6,818 bases of DNA from an uncultured Geobacter sp. (GTDB lineage: Bacteria > Desulfobacterota > Desulfuromonadia > Geobacterales > Geobacteraceae). The stretch lies in contig CALABV010000234.1 of assembly GCA_937886325.1 (NCBI GenBank), forward strand, positions 1 to 6,818, written 5' to 3'. The translations under genes were made by a program, and so were the position numbers. Positions 6,613 to 6,818 of the stretch are shown piece after piece (within the stretch, counting starts at the first letter, position 1; the number at the start of each line of letters is the position of its first letter). The notes beneath the pieces are model-generated. The model was given only the letters and a program-made list of their open reading frames with translations. It was not told the DNA's origin and made no database searches.

Positions 6613-6642
6613 AAAAAGGGTTACAGCCTAAGCCGTAACCCC
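6613..6642 (-). terminator. Intrinsic terminator of tRNA-Arg
   Basis: On the minus strand a 10-bp stem (GGGTTACGGC with GCTGTAACCC, one G-T pair) has a TTAG loop and is followed by TTTTT. It starts 10 bp after the CCA of the tRNA. The stem is nearly perfect, unlike the decayed counterpart at 1030-1062. Confidence 0.88.
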
Positions 6643-6651
6643 TTGATATTT

Positions 6652-6728
6652 TGGCGTCCCCGAGACGATTCGAACGTCCGACCCCTTCCTTAGGAGGGAA
6701 GTGCTCTATCCTGCTGAGCTACGGGGAC
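6652..6728 (-). tRNA. tRNA-Arg(CCT)
   Basis: This is a complete 77-nt tRNA with encoded CCA. The acceptor stem GTCCCCG/CGGGGAC is fully paired. The D stem is GCTC/GAGC. The anticodon stem CTTCC/GGAAG encloses the loop CTCCTAA with anticodon CCT, which reads AGG (arginine). The variable loop is GGGTC, the T arm is GGACG-TTCGAAT-CGTCT, and the discriminator is G. A promoter lies just upstream and a strong terminator downstream, so it is a single-gene transcript. Its 3' half is repeated at 1073-1114, making it the likely target of an integrative element that entered from the anticodon loop. Confidence 0.97.
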
Positions 6729-6740
6729 AAAAGAGAATTT

Positions 6741-6769
6741 TTTATAGCCTATCCGGGGCGCATTTTCAA
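6741..6769 (-). promoter_or_regulatory. Sigma70 promoter of tRNA-Arg
   Basis: TTGAAA (6769-6764) and TATAAA (6746-6741) are separated by exactly 17 bp, both 5 of 6 to consensus. Transcription would start near 6734, about 6 nt before the mature tRNA 5' end at 6728. Confidence 0.75.
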
Positions 6770-6818
6770 GCCCTTTCCCCGGTGGTGCTAGAAGGTGAGA
6801 AGCGAGTAAACCTTTCCT

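Noticed and set aside
6440..6631. Plus-strand frame from a GTG, possibly an integrase remnant
   Set aside because: No recombinase catalytic motif is visible and it ends inside the tRNA terminator hairpin.
6493..6693. Plus-strand frame of 66 codons ending WRPRDDSNVRPLP
   Set aside because: Its C-terminal part is the complement of the tRNA-Arg gene read as protein, a well-known false ORF.
1..6818. CRISPR arrays, insertion sequences, transposase or toxin-antitoxin genes
   Set aside because: No regularly spaced repeats, terminal inverted repeats or such gene products were found on either strand.

Overview
The window reads as chromosomal DNA of a Gram-negative, signalling-rich bacterium. A Geobacter/Desulfuromonadales-type organism is the best guess, from the cyclic-di-nucleotide genes, the HEAT-repeat signalling protein and the tRNA with an encoded CCA. 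This is an inference from gene style and has not been tested by any search.

Layout, left to right. (1) 1-282, minus: the start of an exported protein with a signal peptide and an SH3b-like beginning, cut by the window edge. (2) 283-1029: a divergent plus-strand stretch with a candidate promoter, a 34-codon ORF behind a strong but possibly hairpin-masked Shine-Dalgarno, and a 120-codon hypothetical ORF. (3) 1030-1114: a degenerate terminator and a 42-nt fragment matching the 3' half of a tRNA-Arg. (4) 1173-6153: three minus-strand signalling genes. Read in transcription order they are a REC-GAF-GGDEF diguanylate cyclase, a 251-bp gap, a HEAT-repeat protein, and an HD-GYP phosphodiesterase overlapping the HEAT gene by ATGA. 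(5) 6154-6651: promoter and otherwise non-coding DNA. (6) 6652-6728: an intact tRNA-Arg(CCT) on the minus strand with a clear promoter and intrinsic terminator.

How the genes fit together. The cyclase keeps the GGEEF active site and an RxxD inhibitory site, so it should make c-di-GMP. The HD-GYP protein keeps nearly all metal-binding positions and should degrade it. The HEAT protein and the HD-GYP protein, which are translationally coupled, share a colinear N-terminal domain of about 100 residues. This suggests that they pair with each other or sense the same input. The module therefore looks like a make/break pair with a HEAT scaffold.

The three genes lie exactly between the intact tRNA-Arg and a displaced copy of its 3' half in the same orientation, the geometry left by a tRNA-targeting integrative element. 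No integrase is visible and the copies have diverged (38 of 42 positions match), so if this is an island it is old and immobile.
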